Shown one piece after another: positions 8,054 to 16,300 of a stretch of 38,109 nt of DNA; position 1 is the first letter of the stretch, and each line of letters begins with the position of its first letter. Position numbers and translations under genes: made by a program. A model generated the notes under the pieces. It was given only the letters and a program-made list of their open reading frames with translations. It did not search any database and was not told the DNA's origin. The stretch comes from Kribbella antibiotica (GTDB lineage Bacteria > Actinomycetota > Actinomycetes > Propionibacteriales > Kribbellaceae), in assembly GCF_004349055.1 (NCBI RefSeq), contig NZ_SMKX01000077.1, positions 1-38,109 of the forward strand, in the 5' to 3' direction.

Positions 8054-8806
8054 TTACAGCCAGGCGTGCAGGTCGGCGGCATCCTTCAGCAGCTGCTCCG
8101 GGTTGTTGTCCGGAACGAACTCCAGCAAGGCGTTGAGTTCGCGCGGATCCGCCTGCAGCTTCGCCAGGACCTGCCGCCACAGCGACTCACGAGTCGCCAA
8201 CGGGCGGCGAGTCCCGTCGGGATCCCAGGAAAACACGTGGACGGTCGTCAGCCACGGCAACAACGCATCCAGTTGATCGAGGCACTCCTCATCCCCCATA
8301 CCGACCGGCGGCTGCCAGTACGTCGTGAGGTTCGGCGCACCGACATCCATCAGCAGCGTGATCGTGGAGTCGACCTCGTCGGTCAACGTGTTCCGGTGGA
8401 ACTCCAGCGCGATCTCGATCCCCGAACTCGCCGCGACGTCCGCCAGTTCGGCGAGACCGCGGGTGACCGCCATCCGATCGCCGACCCCGGCTTCCGCCGT
8501 ACCGACTGTGCCGGCCCAGACACGGATGCGGGAGGCACCGAGGGCCTCGGCGGTGGCGACGGTGGCGCGCATCTGCTCGCGGTCGGCAGCGCCCGCCCGG
8601 AGGTAGGAGCCGTAGGCGACGGTTTGCAGGCCGTGCACCTCGGTCAGGTTCTTCACCCGCCGGGCGGCGACCAGGTCGCCGAGCGGGACGTGGATGTCGC
8701 CACCCCACTCGATTGCCTTCAGGTCGGCCCGCGCCGCGACCTCCACCACCTCGTCGGCCGGCAACTGACGGAACGTCACAGAGACCAGACCGGTCCTCAC
8801 ACCCAC
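8054..8806 (-). CDS. Sugar phosphate isomerase/epimerase (AP endonuclease 2-like TIM barrel)
   Basis: A 250-residue TIM-barrel protein of the xylose isomerase-like family. The strands and acidic ligands fit: AIEWGGDIHVPLGD after strand 2, SRIRVWAGTVG in the middle, GIEIALEFHRNTLTD carrying the metal-binding Glu, a segment LTTYWQPPVG, then TVHVFSWDP near the end, which usually holds another metal ligand. Family members isomerise or epimerise sugars or hydroxypyruvate-type compounds using a divalent metal. The start is GTG 8806, with GGAGG 6 bases upstream. It stands alone, convergent with the sigma operon and divergent from rarD. The precise substrate is unknown. Confidence 0.85.
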   Translation of the reverse strand: MGVRTGLVSVTFRQLPADEVVEVAARADLKAIEWGGDIHVPLGDLVAARRVKNLTEVHGLQTVAYGSYLRAGAADREQMRATVATAEALGASRIRVWAGTVGTAEAGVGDRMAVTRGLAELADVAASSGIEIALEFHRNTLTDEVDSTITLLMDVGAPNLTTYWQPPVGMGDEECLDQLDALLPWLTTVHVFSWDPDGTRRPLATRESLWRQVLAKLQADPRELNALLEFVPDNNPEQLLKDAADLHAWL

Positions 8807-8868
8807 GGGTGCCTCCTCAGGTTCACACCTCTATCCAACCTCATCGTCTCAAGTCATGAGCAAAGTAG

Positions 8869-8897
8869 TTGGATGCCACTGTCGATCGGCTTAGAGT
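8869..8897 (+). promoter_or_regulatory. Promoter of rarD with leaderless start
   Basis: TTGGAT (8869-8874) and TAGAGT (8892-8897) are separated by exactly 17 bases, a good sigma-A/HrdB-type promoter. The -10 box ends 7 bases before the GTG at 8905, so transcription would begin at or next to the start codon. No Shine-Dalgarno sequence precedes that GTG. Confidence 0.6.
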
Positions 8898-8904
8898 GCG
8901 GTAC

Positions 8905-9822
8905 GTGCCGGATCAGCGCAAAGGATTCATCTACGGGTTCATCGCCTACCTGATGTGGGGCCTGTTCCCGATCTACTGGCGGCTCCTCGACCACTCCGGT
9001 GCGGTCGAACTCTTGGCGCACCGGATCGTCTGGTCACTGCTCACGATCGCGGCGCTGGTCGCCGTACTGCGGAAGTTCGGCGCGGTCAAAGAGCTGATCC
9101 GGCAACCGCGGAAGCGCTGGGCGTTGATGGGCGCCGCGCTGCTGATCTCGGTCAACTGGGGCACCTACATCTGGGGCGTCATCCACGGGCATGTGGTCGA
9201 GACGTCGCTCGGGTACTTCATCACGCCGCTGTTCGCGGTCTTCCTCGGCGTTGTGGTGCTGAAGGAACGACTGCGATCGATCCAGTGGATCGCGCTGGCG
9301 ATCGCCTTCATCGCCGTACTGGGTCTGGCGATCGAGAACGGCCGCCCGCCGTGGATCGCGATCCTGCTGACGTTCTCGTGGGGTTTCTACGGGCTCATCA
9401 AGAAGAAGGCCAACGCCGGCGCGATCGAAGGCATGGCGGTCGAGTCCGCGACCGTCGTCCCGCTCGCGATCGCGGCCATCGTCGTACTGGGCGCGCAGGG
9501 CCAGTCGACCGTCACCCATCACGGGGCCGGTTACCTCATCCTGGTGCTGCTGACCGGGCCGCTCACCGCCGTACCGCTGCTGTTCTTCGGCGCAGCCGCG
9601 ACCCGGATCTCACTGACGACCCTGGGACTACTGAACTACATTGCCCCGATCCTGCAGTTCATCTGCGGCGTCACGCTCTTCCACGAGCACATGTCGCCCA
9701 TGCGCTGGGCCGGCTTCGGCCTGGTCTGGCTGGCGCTCGCGCTCTTCACCTTCGACAGCCTCAACAAGCGGCGCCGGACGATCGCGCTCGAGCGGGCCGC
9801 CTTGGCCACCTCCGTAGCGTGA
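8905..9822 (+). CDS. rarD: EamA-family transporter RarD
   Basis: A 305-residue polytopic membrane protein with ten predicted helices in two EamA repeats. The N-terminus PDQRKGFIYGFIAYLMWGLFPIYWRLL is characteristic of RarD, followed by ELLAHRIVWSLL and NWGTYIWGVIHGHVVETSLGYFITPL, which are hallmark RarD segments. RarD-type proteins were named for a chloramphenicol-sensitivity phenotype; the physiological substrate is not established. I chose GTG at 8905 because family members begin here and a promoter ends 7 bases upstream. An earlier TTG at 8869 is the -35 box of that promoter, so it is an unlikely start. It is monocistronic; the next gene has its own promoter. Confidence 0.9.
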   Translation: MPDQRKGFIYGFIAYLMWGLFPIYWRLLDHSGAVELLAHRIVWSLLTIAALVAVLRKFGAVKELIRQPRKRWALMGAALLISVNWGTYIWGVIHGHVVETSLGYFITPLFAVFLGVVVLKERLRSIQWIALAIAFIAVLGLAIENGRPPWIAILLTFSWGFYGLIKKKANAGAIEGMAVESATVVPLAIAAIVVLGAQGQSTVTHHGAGYLILVLLTGPLTAVPLLFFGAAATRISLTTLGLLNYIAPILQFICGVTLFHEHMSPMRWAGFGLVWLALALFTFDSLNKRRRTIALERAALATSVA

Positions 9823-9868
9823 TCGTTCTACTGCGCTTCGCTACTGAGGGTTGCCTAAGCCGTCCGGC

Positions 9869-9890
9869 GTTCATCTGACCTTCACTCAAG
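9869..9890 (+). promoter_or_regulatory. PHO box (PhoP-type direct repeat) upstream of phoX
   Basis: Two adjacent 11-base units, GTTCATCTGAC (9869-9879) and CTTCACTCAAG (9880-9890), match the Streptomyces PHO-box layout, in which direct repeats of 11 bases start with a GTTCACC-like heptamer (6/7 and 5/7 matches here). The box lies 16 bases before a -10-like TATCGT (9907-9912), where it can stand in for a -35 element. The downstream gene encodes a PhoX-type phosphatase, which fits phosphate control. Confidence 0.7.
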
Positions 9891-9919
9891 GCCTGCTTGC
9901 GCTCCCTATCGTCCCGAGG

Positions 9920-11986
9920 GTGACCAAGTTTCTCCCGCTGATCAGTCAGCTAGGTACGCGCCATGGCTCCCGCTCGTTCCGCACCTGTGAACTCAAGTGC
10001 GCCAACCAGTGCGACCACGCCCAGCCGAACACGTCCGGCAACGAAGACATCCAGTCGGTCTTCCGGTCGGCCTTCACCCGCCGGAACATGCTGAAGGTGG
10101 GTGCCGCCGGAGCCGCGGCCGCAGGCGTCGCGACGCTGGCGACCAACCTCCCGGCGACCGCGGACCAGCAGGTGTTCGGCGGCTTCCCGAAGGGCAACGG
10201 CGATTTCCCCGGGTTCTCCGGCGGCCACGGCAAGCTGACGCATGCCGCCGTACCGCCGAACCGCAAGGACGCGATCGTCGTCCCGCGCGGCTACGAGCAG
10301 GGCGTGATCATCGCCTGGGGCGACCCGGTCGAGTACGGCGCTCCGAAGTTCGACGCACACAAGCAGTCGGCGGCATCGCAGGCAAAGCAGTTCGGCTACA
10401 ACAACGACTACACGATGGTGCTGCCGCTGCGGAACGACCGGAAGTCGTTGCTGGTCTGCAATCACGAATACACCGACGAGTACCTGATGTTCCCGACCGG
10501 CAAGTACGACCTGGCCACGCAGGCCAAGATCGGCCTGGCCGCGCACGGCATGTCGGTGGTCCAGATCGAGCGCGTCGGCCACAGCGGCCAGTGGCGCCGG
10601 GACCGCAGCCTGTCGCGCTACAACCGCCGGATCACCGCCACCACGAAGTTCGAGGTGACCGGACCGGCGGCGAACGACGCCCGGGTCGGGAAGGTTGCCT
10701 ACGGCACCTTCGGCAACTGCGCCGGCGGCGTCACGCCGTGGGGCACGGTGCTGTCCGGCGAGGAGAACTTCAACGGGTACTACGACGTCACCGGCAGCGT
10801 CCCCGCGGAGTACGTCACGTCGTACAAGCGGTACGGCGTCCCGACCACCGTCACGAAGTCCGCGCGGCAGTGGAGCGTCGTCGACCCGCGCTTCGACCTG
10901 ACCAAGACCCCGACCGAGGTGTTCCGCTCCGGCTGGATCGTCGAGGTCGACCCATACGACCCGCGCTCGACTCCGCGCAAGCGGACCATGCTCGCCCGGC
11001 TCAAGCACGAGGGTGCGACCACCACGATCACCGCCGACGGGCGGATCGCGGTGTACCTCGGTGACGATGAGAAGGGCGAGTACATCTACAAGTTCGTCTC
11101 GGCCGGCAAGTACGACCCGGACAACCGCAAGAACAACTTCGGTCTGCTCGACGCCGGCACCCTGTACGTCGCCAAGTTCGTTGGCGACGGCAACAACGAC
11201 AGCCTGTACGACGGCACCGGCCAGTGGATCCCGCTGACCAGCGACAGCACGTCGTACGTCGAGGGGATGTCGGTCGCCGACGTACTGATCGACACCCGCC
11301 TCGCCGCCGACAAGGTCAGCCCGACCCGGATGGACCGCCCGGAGGACATCGAGCGCAACCCGGTCAACGGCCGCGTCTACGCCGCGCTGACCAACAACGA
11401 CAAGCGCGGTGGTGCCTTCGCGCTCGACGAGGCGAACCCGATCGGTACGTCGCACGTCCGCGCGAAGCTCGGCGACCCGCTGACCGAGAAGGCCGGTAAC
11501 CGCAACGGGTACATCCTGGAGCTCACCGAGGAGGGCGACGACGCGGCCAAGACCGGCTTCTTCTGGACCCTGTTCCTGGTCTGCGGCGACCCGACCGCGC
11601 AGGAGACCTACTTCGGTGGCTTCGACAAGTCCAAGGTGAGCCCGATCTCCTGCCCGGACAACGTCGCCTTCGACGGCTCCGGCAACCTGTGGATCTCCAC
11701 CGACGGCAACCAGCTCGGCTCGAACGACGGCATCTTCACCGTCCCGGTGGCCGGCCCGAACCGGGGCCAGGTCAAGCAGTTCCTCTCGGTGCCGTTCGGT
11801 TCCGAGGCCTGCGGCCCGCTCATCTCGGAGGACGACAAGACCGCGTTCGTCGCCGTCCAGCACCCGGGCGAGACCGACGACGCGACCTTCGAGAAGCCGA
11901 CCTCCACCTGGCCGCACACCGACAAGTTCCCCCGTCCTGCGATCGCCTGCGTCTGGCGCCGCGACGGCGACCGCGTCGGCAGCTGA
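9920..11986 (+). CDS. phoX: Tat-exported PhoX-type alkaline phosphatase (DUF839)
   Basis: A 688-residue secreted phosphatase-like protein of the PhoX/DUF839 family, which hydrolyses phosphomonoesters with a calcium/iron cofactor. After an N-terminal stretch conserved in actinobacterial members (LPLISQLGTRHGSRSFRTCELKCANQC) comes a twin-arginine signal, TRRNMLKVGAAGAAAAG, placed internally as is usual for this subgroup. The mature part holds family segments such as LLVCNHEYTDE, CAGGVTPWGTVLSGEENFNGY, DGRIAVYLGDDEKGEYIYKFVS, RPEDIERNP and CPDNVAFDGSGNLWISTDG. I chose GTG 9920 because homologues begin VTKFLPL and TATCGT ends 7 bases before it, which suggests a leaderless mRNA; no Shine-Dalgarno is present. 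A PHO box lies upstream and a strong hairpin downstream. Confidence 0.88.
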   Translation: MTKFLPLISQLGTRHGSRSFRTCELKCANQCDHAQPNTSGNEDIQSVFRSAFTRRNMLKVGAAGAAAAGVATLATNLPATADQQVFGGFPKGNGDFPGFSGGHGKLTHAAVPPNRKDAIVVPRGYEQGVIIAWGDPVEYGAPKFDAHKQSAASQAKQFGYNNDYTMVLPLRNDRKSLLVCNHEYTDEYLMFPTGKYDLATQAKIGLAAHGMSVVQIERVGHSGQWRRDRSLSRYNRRITATTKFEVTGPAANDARVGKVAYGTFGNCAGGVTPWGTVLSGEENFNGYYDVTGSVPAEYVTSYKRYGVPTTVTKSARQWSVVDPRFDLTKTPTEVFRSGWIVEVDPYDPRSTPRKRTMLARLKHEGATTTITADGRIAVYLGDDEKGEYIYKFVSAGKYDPDNRKNNFGLLDAGTLYVAKFVGDGNNDSLYDGTGQWIPLTSDSTSYVEGMSVADVLIDTRLAADKVSPTRMDRPEDIERNPVNGRVYAALTNNDKRGGAFALDEANPIGTSHVRAKLGDPLTEKAGNRNGYILELTEEGDDAAKTGFFWTLFLVCGDPTAQETYFGGFDKSKVSPISCPDNVAFDGSGNLWISTDGNQLGSNDGIFTVPVAGPNRGQVKQFLSVPFGSEACGPLISEDDKTAFVAVQHPGETDDATFEKPTSTWPHTDKFPRPAIACVWRRDGDRVGS

Positions 11987-11995
11987 CCACCTCAG

Positions 11996-12024
11996 GCGGC
12001 CCGGCACCTCGCGTGCCGGGCCGC
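11996..12024 (+). terminator. Strong stem-loop after phoX
   Basis: A perfect 12-bp stem, GCGGCCCGGCAC (11996-12007) with GTGCCGGGCCGC (12013-12024), encloses a 5-base loop. It begins 10 bases after the phoX stop. The trailing TTGACTT is only weakly T-rich and doubles as the -35 box of the next gene. Confidence 0.8.
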
Positions 12025-12059
12025 TTGACTTCCGCTATTCAGGACATTTAGTATCCAGG
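12025..12059 (+). promoter_or_regulatory. Promoter and operator of the Rrf2 gene
   Basis: TTGACT (12025-12030) and TAGTAT (12049-12054) are 18 bases apart, and the -10 ends 7 bases before the ATG at 12062, so the transcript is probably leaderless. A motif read on the minus strand as CTGGATACTAAATGTCCT (12042-12059) covers the -10. A very similar motif sits before the cupin gene. A regulator bound here would block the promoter, consistent with autoregulation by Rrf2. Confidence 0.55.
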
Positions 12060-12061
12060 TT

Positions 12062-12544
12062 ATGAAGATGAACGAGGGCGTCGAGTGGGCGATGCACAGC
12101 TGCGTGAACCTCAGCTGGCTCCCCGGCCAGGCGGTCACCGCCAAGCACCTCGCCGCCTTCTACGACCTCCCCACCGCCTACCTCAACAAGCAGCTACAGG
12201 CGCTCTCCCGGGCCGGCATTCTTTCGTCGACCTCGGGCCCCAAGGGCGGCTTCCAACTCGCCCGGGATGCCCGGAAGATCAGCCTGCTCGACATCGTCGT
12301 GGCGATCGACGGAGCCGACGACGCCTTCCGGTGCACCGAGATTCTCAAGGCCGGTCCGGCAGCGAATCCGAAGACCGACTACGTGAAGACCTGCCACATC
12401 TCGCGTGCGATGCGCGCCGCCGAGCTCACCTATCGACGCGAGCTCGCCGGCCAAAGCATCGCCGACATCGCCGAGCAGGTGCTGACCGAATTCCCGGCCG
12501 CACCGCAGAACACCCGCACTCACCTGGCCAACCTCAAGTCCTGA
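12062..12544 (+). CDS. Rrf2-family transcriptional regulator
   Basis: A 160-residue winged-helix regulator. The DNA-binding part spans residues about 1-75: VEWAMHSCVNLSWLPGQAVTAKHLAAFYDLPTAYLNKQLQALSRAG, then the wing LSSTSGPKGGFQLARDARKISLLDIVVAIDG. Classical iron-sulfur members (IscR, NsrR) carry three clustered Cys after the wing; here there are only C91 and C111, plus C14, so a cluster like that of NsrR is unlikely and thiol-based or ligand sensing is more plausible. The ATG at 12062 follows the -10 box by 7 bases. It precedes a cupin gene on the same strand by 54 bases, and both carry a related operator, so the cupin gene is a likely target. Confidence 0.9.
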   Translation: MKMNEGVEWAMHSCVNLSWLPGQAVTAKHLAAFYDLPTAYLNKQLQALSRAGILSSTSGPKGGFQLARDARKISLLDIVVAIDGADDAFRCTEILKAGPAANPKTDYVKTCHISRAMRAAELTYRRELAGQSIADIAEQVLTEFPAAPQNTRTHLANLKS

Positions 12545-12558
12545 GGTTTGCCTTAATT

Positions 12559-12576
12559 CTGGATATCAGACATCCA
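12559..12576 (+). promoter_or_regulatory. Operator-like dyad upstream of the cupin gene
   Basis: CTGGATATCAGACATCCA holds a perfect dyad, TGGAT-N7-ATCCA. Its first seven bases CTGGATA and the closing TCC match the motif that overlaps the rrf2 promoter, there in opposite orientation. It lies 22 bases before the cupin ATG. Confidence 0.5.
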
Positions 12577-12598
12577 CAATCAACGGAAAGAGTCCGCC

Positions 12599-13066
12599 AT
12601 GACGTTCACCAAGCCTGTACTCGTCCGCGCCACCGACAGCGAGGTCCTGTCCGCCAGCGGCGTCACCCTGCTCGCCGACGTCACCGAGACCGGCGGCCAA
12701 CTCACCAGCCACCGCTCAACCTTCAAGCCAGGCAAGGAAGGCGCTCCCCCGCACCAGCACCACGAAGCCTCCGAGCTCTTCTTCGTGCTGGCCGGCCAAC
12801 TCCGCGTACTCCTGGACGACGAGCTGCTCATCCTCGAGCGCGGCGACTTCCTCGTCGTACCGCCGCAGGTCACGCACGCCTTCGAAGCAGCCGGCACCGA
12901 GGACGCCGAAGTCCTCTTCGTCCTCACCCACGCCAAGCCCCGCTTCGGCTACTACCGCCTCCTCGAAGGCGCCTACCAAGGCACCACCGACTGGGCCGAG
13001 GTCGCCAAGACCAGCGACCTCTACGACAACCACTACGCCGAAAGCCCCACCTGGCAGAACCGCTAG
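12599..13066 (+). CDS. Cupin-domain protein
   Basis: A 155-residue single-domain cupin. Motif 1 is seen in PPHQHHEASELFFVLAGQ, giving the His-x-His and Glu metal ligands; motif 2 is represented by ERGDFLVVPPQVTHAFEAAG with its His. Such proteins bind a divalent metal and act as small dioxygenases, isomerases or binding proteins; the C-terminal tail (YYRLLEGAYQGTTDWAEVAKTSDLYDNHY) resembles quercetin dioxygenase-like cupins of actinobacteria, but no activity can be assigned. The start is ATG 12599, with a weak GGAAAG 8 bases upstream. It follows the Rrf2 regulator and shares its operator motif, suggesting a small redox or nitrosative stress response unit, which is inference. Confidence 0.85.
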   Translation: MTFTKPVLVRATDSEVLSASGVTLLADVTETGGQLTSHRSTFKPGKEGAPPHQHHEASELFFVLAGQLRVLLDDELLILERGDFLVVPPQVTHAFEAAGTEDAEVLFVLTHAKPRFGYYRLLEGAYQGTTDWAEVAKTSDLYDNHYAESPTWQNR

Positions 13067-13311
13067 CCGTATAACCGCGGGCCGCCCCACGCAGGCGCAG
13101 CTCCTCGCAGTGATGACGACAGCATTGGGACCAAAGCATCAGTCTGAATCGAGCGGCGCCTCCAGTTTGGAGGTCCAATTCCTGCCGAGCAACCGGCCTC
13201 ACCCCCAAAGGAATTCTAATGTCTGACCGACCAACCAGCGATTGCTAGATTCTTTCGACCAGGCCGACATTTCAGCCGCAATGCTTGCGTAGCCGAAGCG
13301 TCCCCTAGCAC
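13067..13311. other. Gene-poor junction between the cupin gene and the SIR2-NACHT gene
   Basis: This 245-base stretch holds no convincing gene. It contains a short hairpin, CCTCCA-GTT-TGGAGG (13159-13173), and a nine-codon open frame at 13219-13248 with a good ribosome site (AAAGGA 6 bases before the ATG). Base composition falls from high GC at the left towards the lower GC of the SIR2-NACHT gene, so one edge of an acquired segment probably lies here. No flanking direct repeat was found by eye. Confidence 0.5.
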
Positions 13312-16300
13312 CTACCCCAGGACGGACCCATCGTCCGCCACATAGCGCCGCCCATGCTTCTCCCCTGCTTCACGCAACACAACAAGGAGATTTCTGCGCA
13401 GTAATTCCCCCGGACCATCAACGAGGGCCGGAATCAATCGGTCTTGCACAAGATTCTCATCCGCCACCGAGGCCAGGAGCGGAGTACGCACGGCGAAGCG
13501 GTATCCATGCAGAGATAAATTCCCAACCATCCAATCGACAGCCTCATCAGTAAAGTGGGAAAGATTCAACTCCGGCATCAATGCAAGTACATATTCGTCT
13601 AAAGCTGCCCGAAATTCACCACCAGCGTTAAAGAGCCCCACGGCCTCGCGCCTATTATCGGCATCCATCGAGTTACTCAGAAACTGGCCAAGCTGATATG
13701 CCAAGAATGATTCATCAGTGGCACATTCTCGAAGCCAATCGATCCACCAGGCCAAGTCCTCAAGATGAAAGGTGAGCGACGTTTCAGTGACGCCGGAATC
13801 CCGGAGGCCGGTCAGCAACGCCTCCGCCAAGGCTTCATCCCTGATGCGCAGAAGGCTGAGAAGCGTTGCCGATCTCTGACTCCAATCAAGATCGGCGTAA
13901 CGCAAGATAAATAGCGGAACAGACGACCAATCGGCTCCGGCGCTCAGCAGGCCAGCGAGGTGATCGAATATCGCAGTTTCATCGCCGAGAATCCAGGCCT
14001 TATATGCTGCAAATAGGCCATCGCCAATCGGGCAGTCAACGAGATCCTGGCGATACTCCTCACTAAATGAGACCAAGCTACTCACGCACGGACCAGCCCA
14101 ACGGTCACCTCCTCCACTCTGAAGCACATCAATAAGATGCGGGATGAGCTCCGGAAAGTGTGGAAGACGAACATCTCGCGAGTATTCGTATTCAAGTAGC
14201 ATATGCAAATCGAAAATCGGATACCCGAGGCCATCCGCAATGCGGCCCGCCAAATATTCGAAGGACTGCTCATGCGGAATATCCCGCAGGCAGTTACAAA
14301 TAACCGAGTCAACCATAACCGAATCGCTATGGTTTGCGATCTGCACGAGTTCCCCGACGGGCAAATCCTGGCAGATCTCCGACAGCGCACTGACTGTTCC
14401 AATCCATCGGTCAACCTCCACTCCCGCGAGAAGTCCGTCCCGATCCGCCGATTCGACCACAATTTCGGCAGCCACCTCAATAATTCTAAGTACCTGTTTT
14501 GGTGATACGAAAAATCGCAGGCTGGATGCCATCGCAGTCTGGAAATTGTACCCTCGCTCGGGATCAAGCAAGAGGTCGATCAGTCTCGGACGGCTCGCCT
14601 CGGAGATCCGCCAGAGAGGGCCCGCCCCATGCGCACCATTTGCTTCAGCATTCTCGACCAGGTCGAGAAGAGCCGGGATGTGCTGCTCATGAGGGTGAAG
14701 CCGATCCAATGCAGATGTCAGTTCGAATTCAAATGGCCGCTCCTCGCGCTTCCGCAGATAGATCAGCGCACGCTCAAGCCAGGCGCCGTCCTTTTGGTCT
14801 GCGTAGCTAAGAGCCCGAAGCGCCATGGCAGGGTCGGCCGTGAGAACCTCATCGAAGACAGCGTGACTGGTCACCGACGGCAAGAAGCCAAGCGTCAGAA
14901 GCAGTGTTTGATCCCAGTCTGGCCTCCGGAGACAACGGTGCACAATCGACGAGTCGGCCTGAATCAGCTTCGCCAAATGGCTCGCAGCGAGATACTCAGT
15001 GATCGAGTGATGGAAGAATGCCACCCGCCGACCAGCTGCCGGGATCAGAACACCATCGCTCAGAAGAGCGTTTAGTACATCCGAGCGGGGAAGGTCAACG
15101 GTAGACCGACGAAGCACAGCGTCTATCTGACCAAGACTCGCCGTTAATCCACCACCGTCAATGACGTCGAACGCCACGGAACCCAGCAGATCACCGAGGT
15201 CGATACGAGTCCCGAGTCGTTGTGAAATTCCAGTCTCGATCTCACCAATGAGTTGAGCATAGATATCATGGACACTCTGAGACTTCTCAAGTCTGATCTT
15301 TCGATCTGCCCACGCCCGAAAAAACAGCGGCCGCGCCAGGAGCTCTACTTGCTGATCGCCAACGCCAGCTGGATCATGACCTGCCGACTCCAATGCCTCG
15401 AGCACATAAGACATCGGGATAGCATCGAGTGCATACACCGGAAGGTTTAGGCCATGCAGCTCTCCGCTATGCCGGGTAGATATCACGACGCCGGAACCTT
15501 CAGCCCCGTCTAACAGTTCCCGTATCTGCCCCACAAGCGTTCCGTCGGCCGCGGCGCGCGCCGGCGCCTCATTGAATCCATCGAGAAACAGCAAGCAACT
15601 GTGGGTCTGAAGAAGAAAGTCAAGGTCGATACCTGACGGAAGGTCCGACTCGATCAGTTCTTTTAAGTTTCCGCGATATTCACGAAGCTCCACAAACAAC
15701 GGAACCCGCACCCCAGAGTCCGTAACACCTGATGTTAGGCAGGCATCTTCTAGCTTCTCAGCCAAACCCCGTACGACTTGTTTCGAAACGAATGACTTAC
15801 CCGCACCCGGCGATCCTTCGAGAAGGATGCCCTCTCGGAGCGTGGCCAGGTTTGAGATAGCGTCAGCACCGTCCGGCATAGGCCCCGGGATTTTTTCGAC
15901 TTCGTGCCCGGTACGTTTTATCTCGAGGGGGATTGGCTCCTCCACGACCGGGATGACGCTCTTCAGGCGACGGGCATGTCGCGCTAGAGCGAGCGTGTGC
16001 GCACTACTATCAAAATCCACGCCATCCGAGGGAAGAGAGCTCTGGTCGCTTGAACTCCGGTCAACTCGTGACGCATAGGTATCGTATCCGTGTAGCAGTT
16101 CGAGCAATTCAGCGTGCTTTTCAGATCCGCGAGCGTTCTCATTCGTCGCATATGAAACTAGATGAATTCCATAGTTGCGCCGCCAATAGTCAGCCTCCGC
16201 AGGGAGTACATCCGGCATGATCGCGAAATGATCTGCTGGGTTTCCCCCAAAGGCCGAGTAGATCGAGTCTCGGATGAGAAGGAAGGCCGGGTCCTTCAAT

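Noticed and set aside
9814..9840. Hairpin GTAGCG with CGCTAC after rarD
   Set aside because: Six-base arms with a 19-base loop; not convincing as a terminator.
13169..13185. Possible tRNA T-arm remnant (GGAGG-TCCAATT-CCTGC) that could mark an integration site
   Set aside because: The stem has a mismatch, the loop lacks the near-invariant TTC, and no acceptor, D or anticodon arms line up upstream. A 3' tRNA fragment would need a full tRNA elsewhere.
13219..13248. Nine-codon open frame with a good ribosome site
   Set aside because: Too short to judge as a gene; no similar peptide recognised and the next bases show no continuing frame. It may be the broken start of a lost gene at the edge of the acquired segment.
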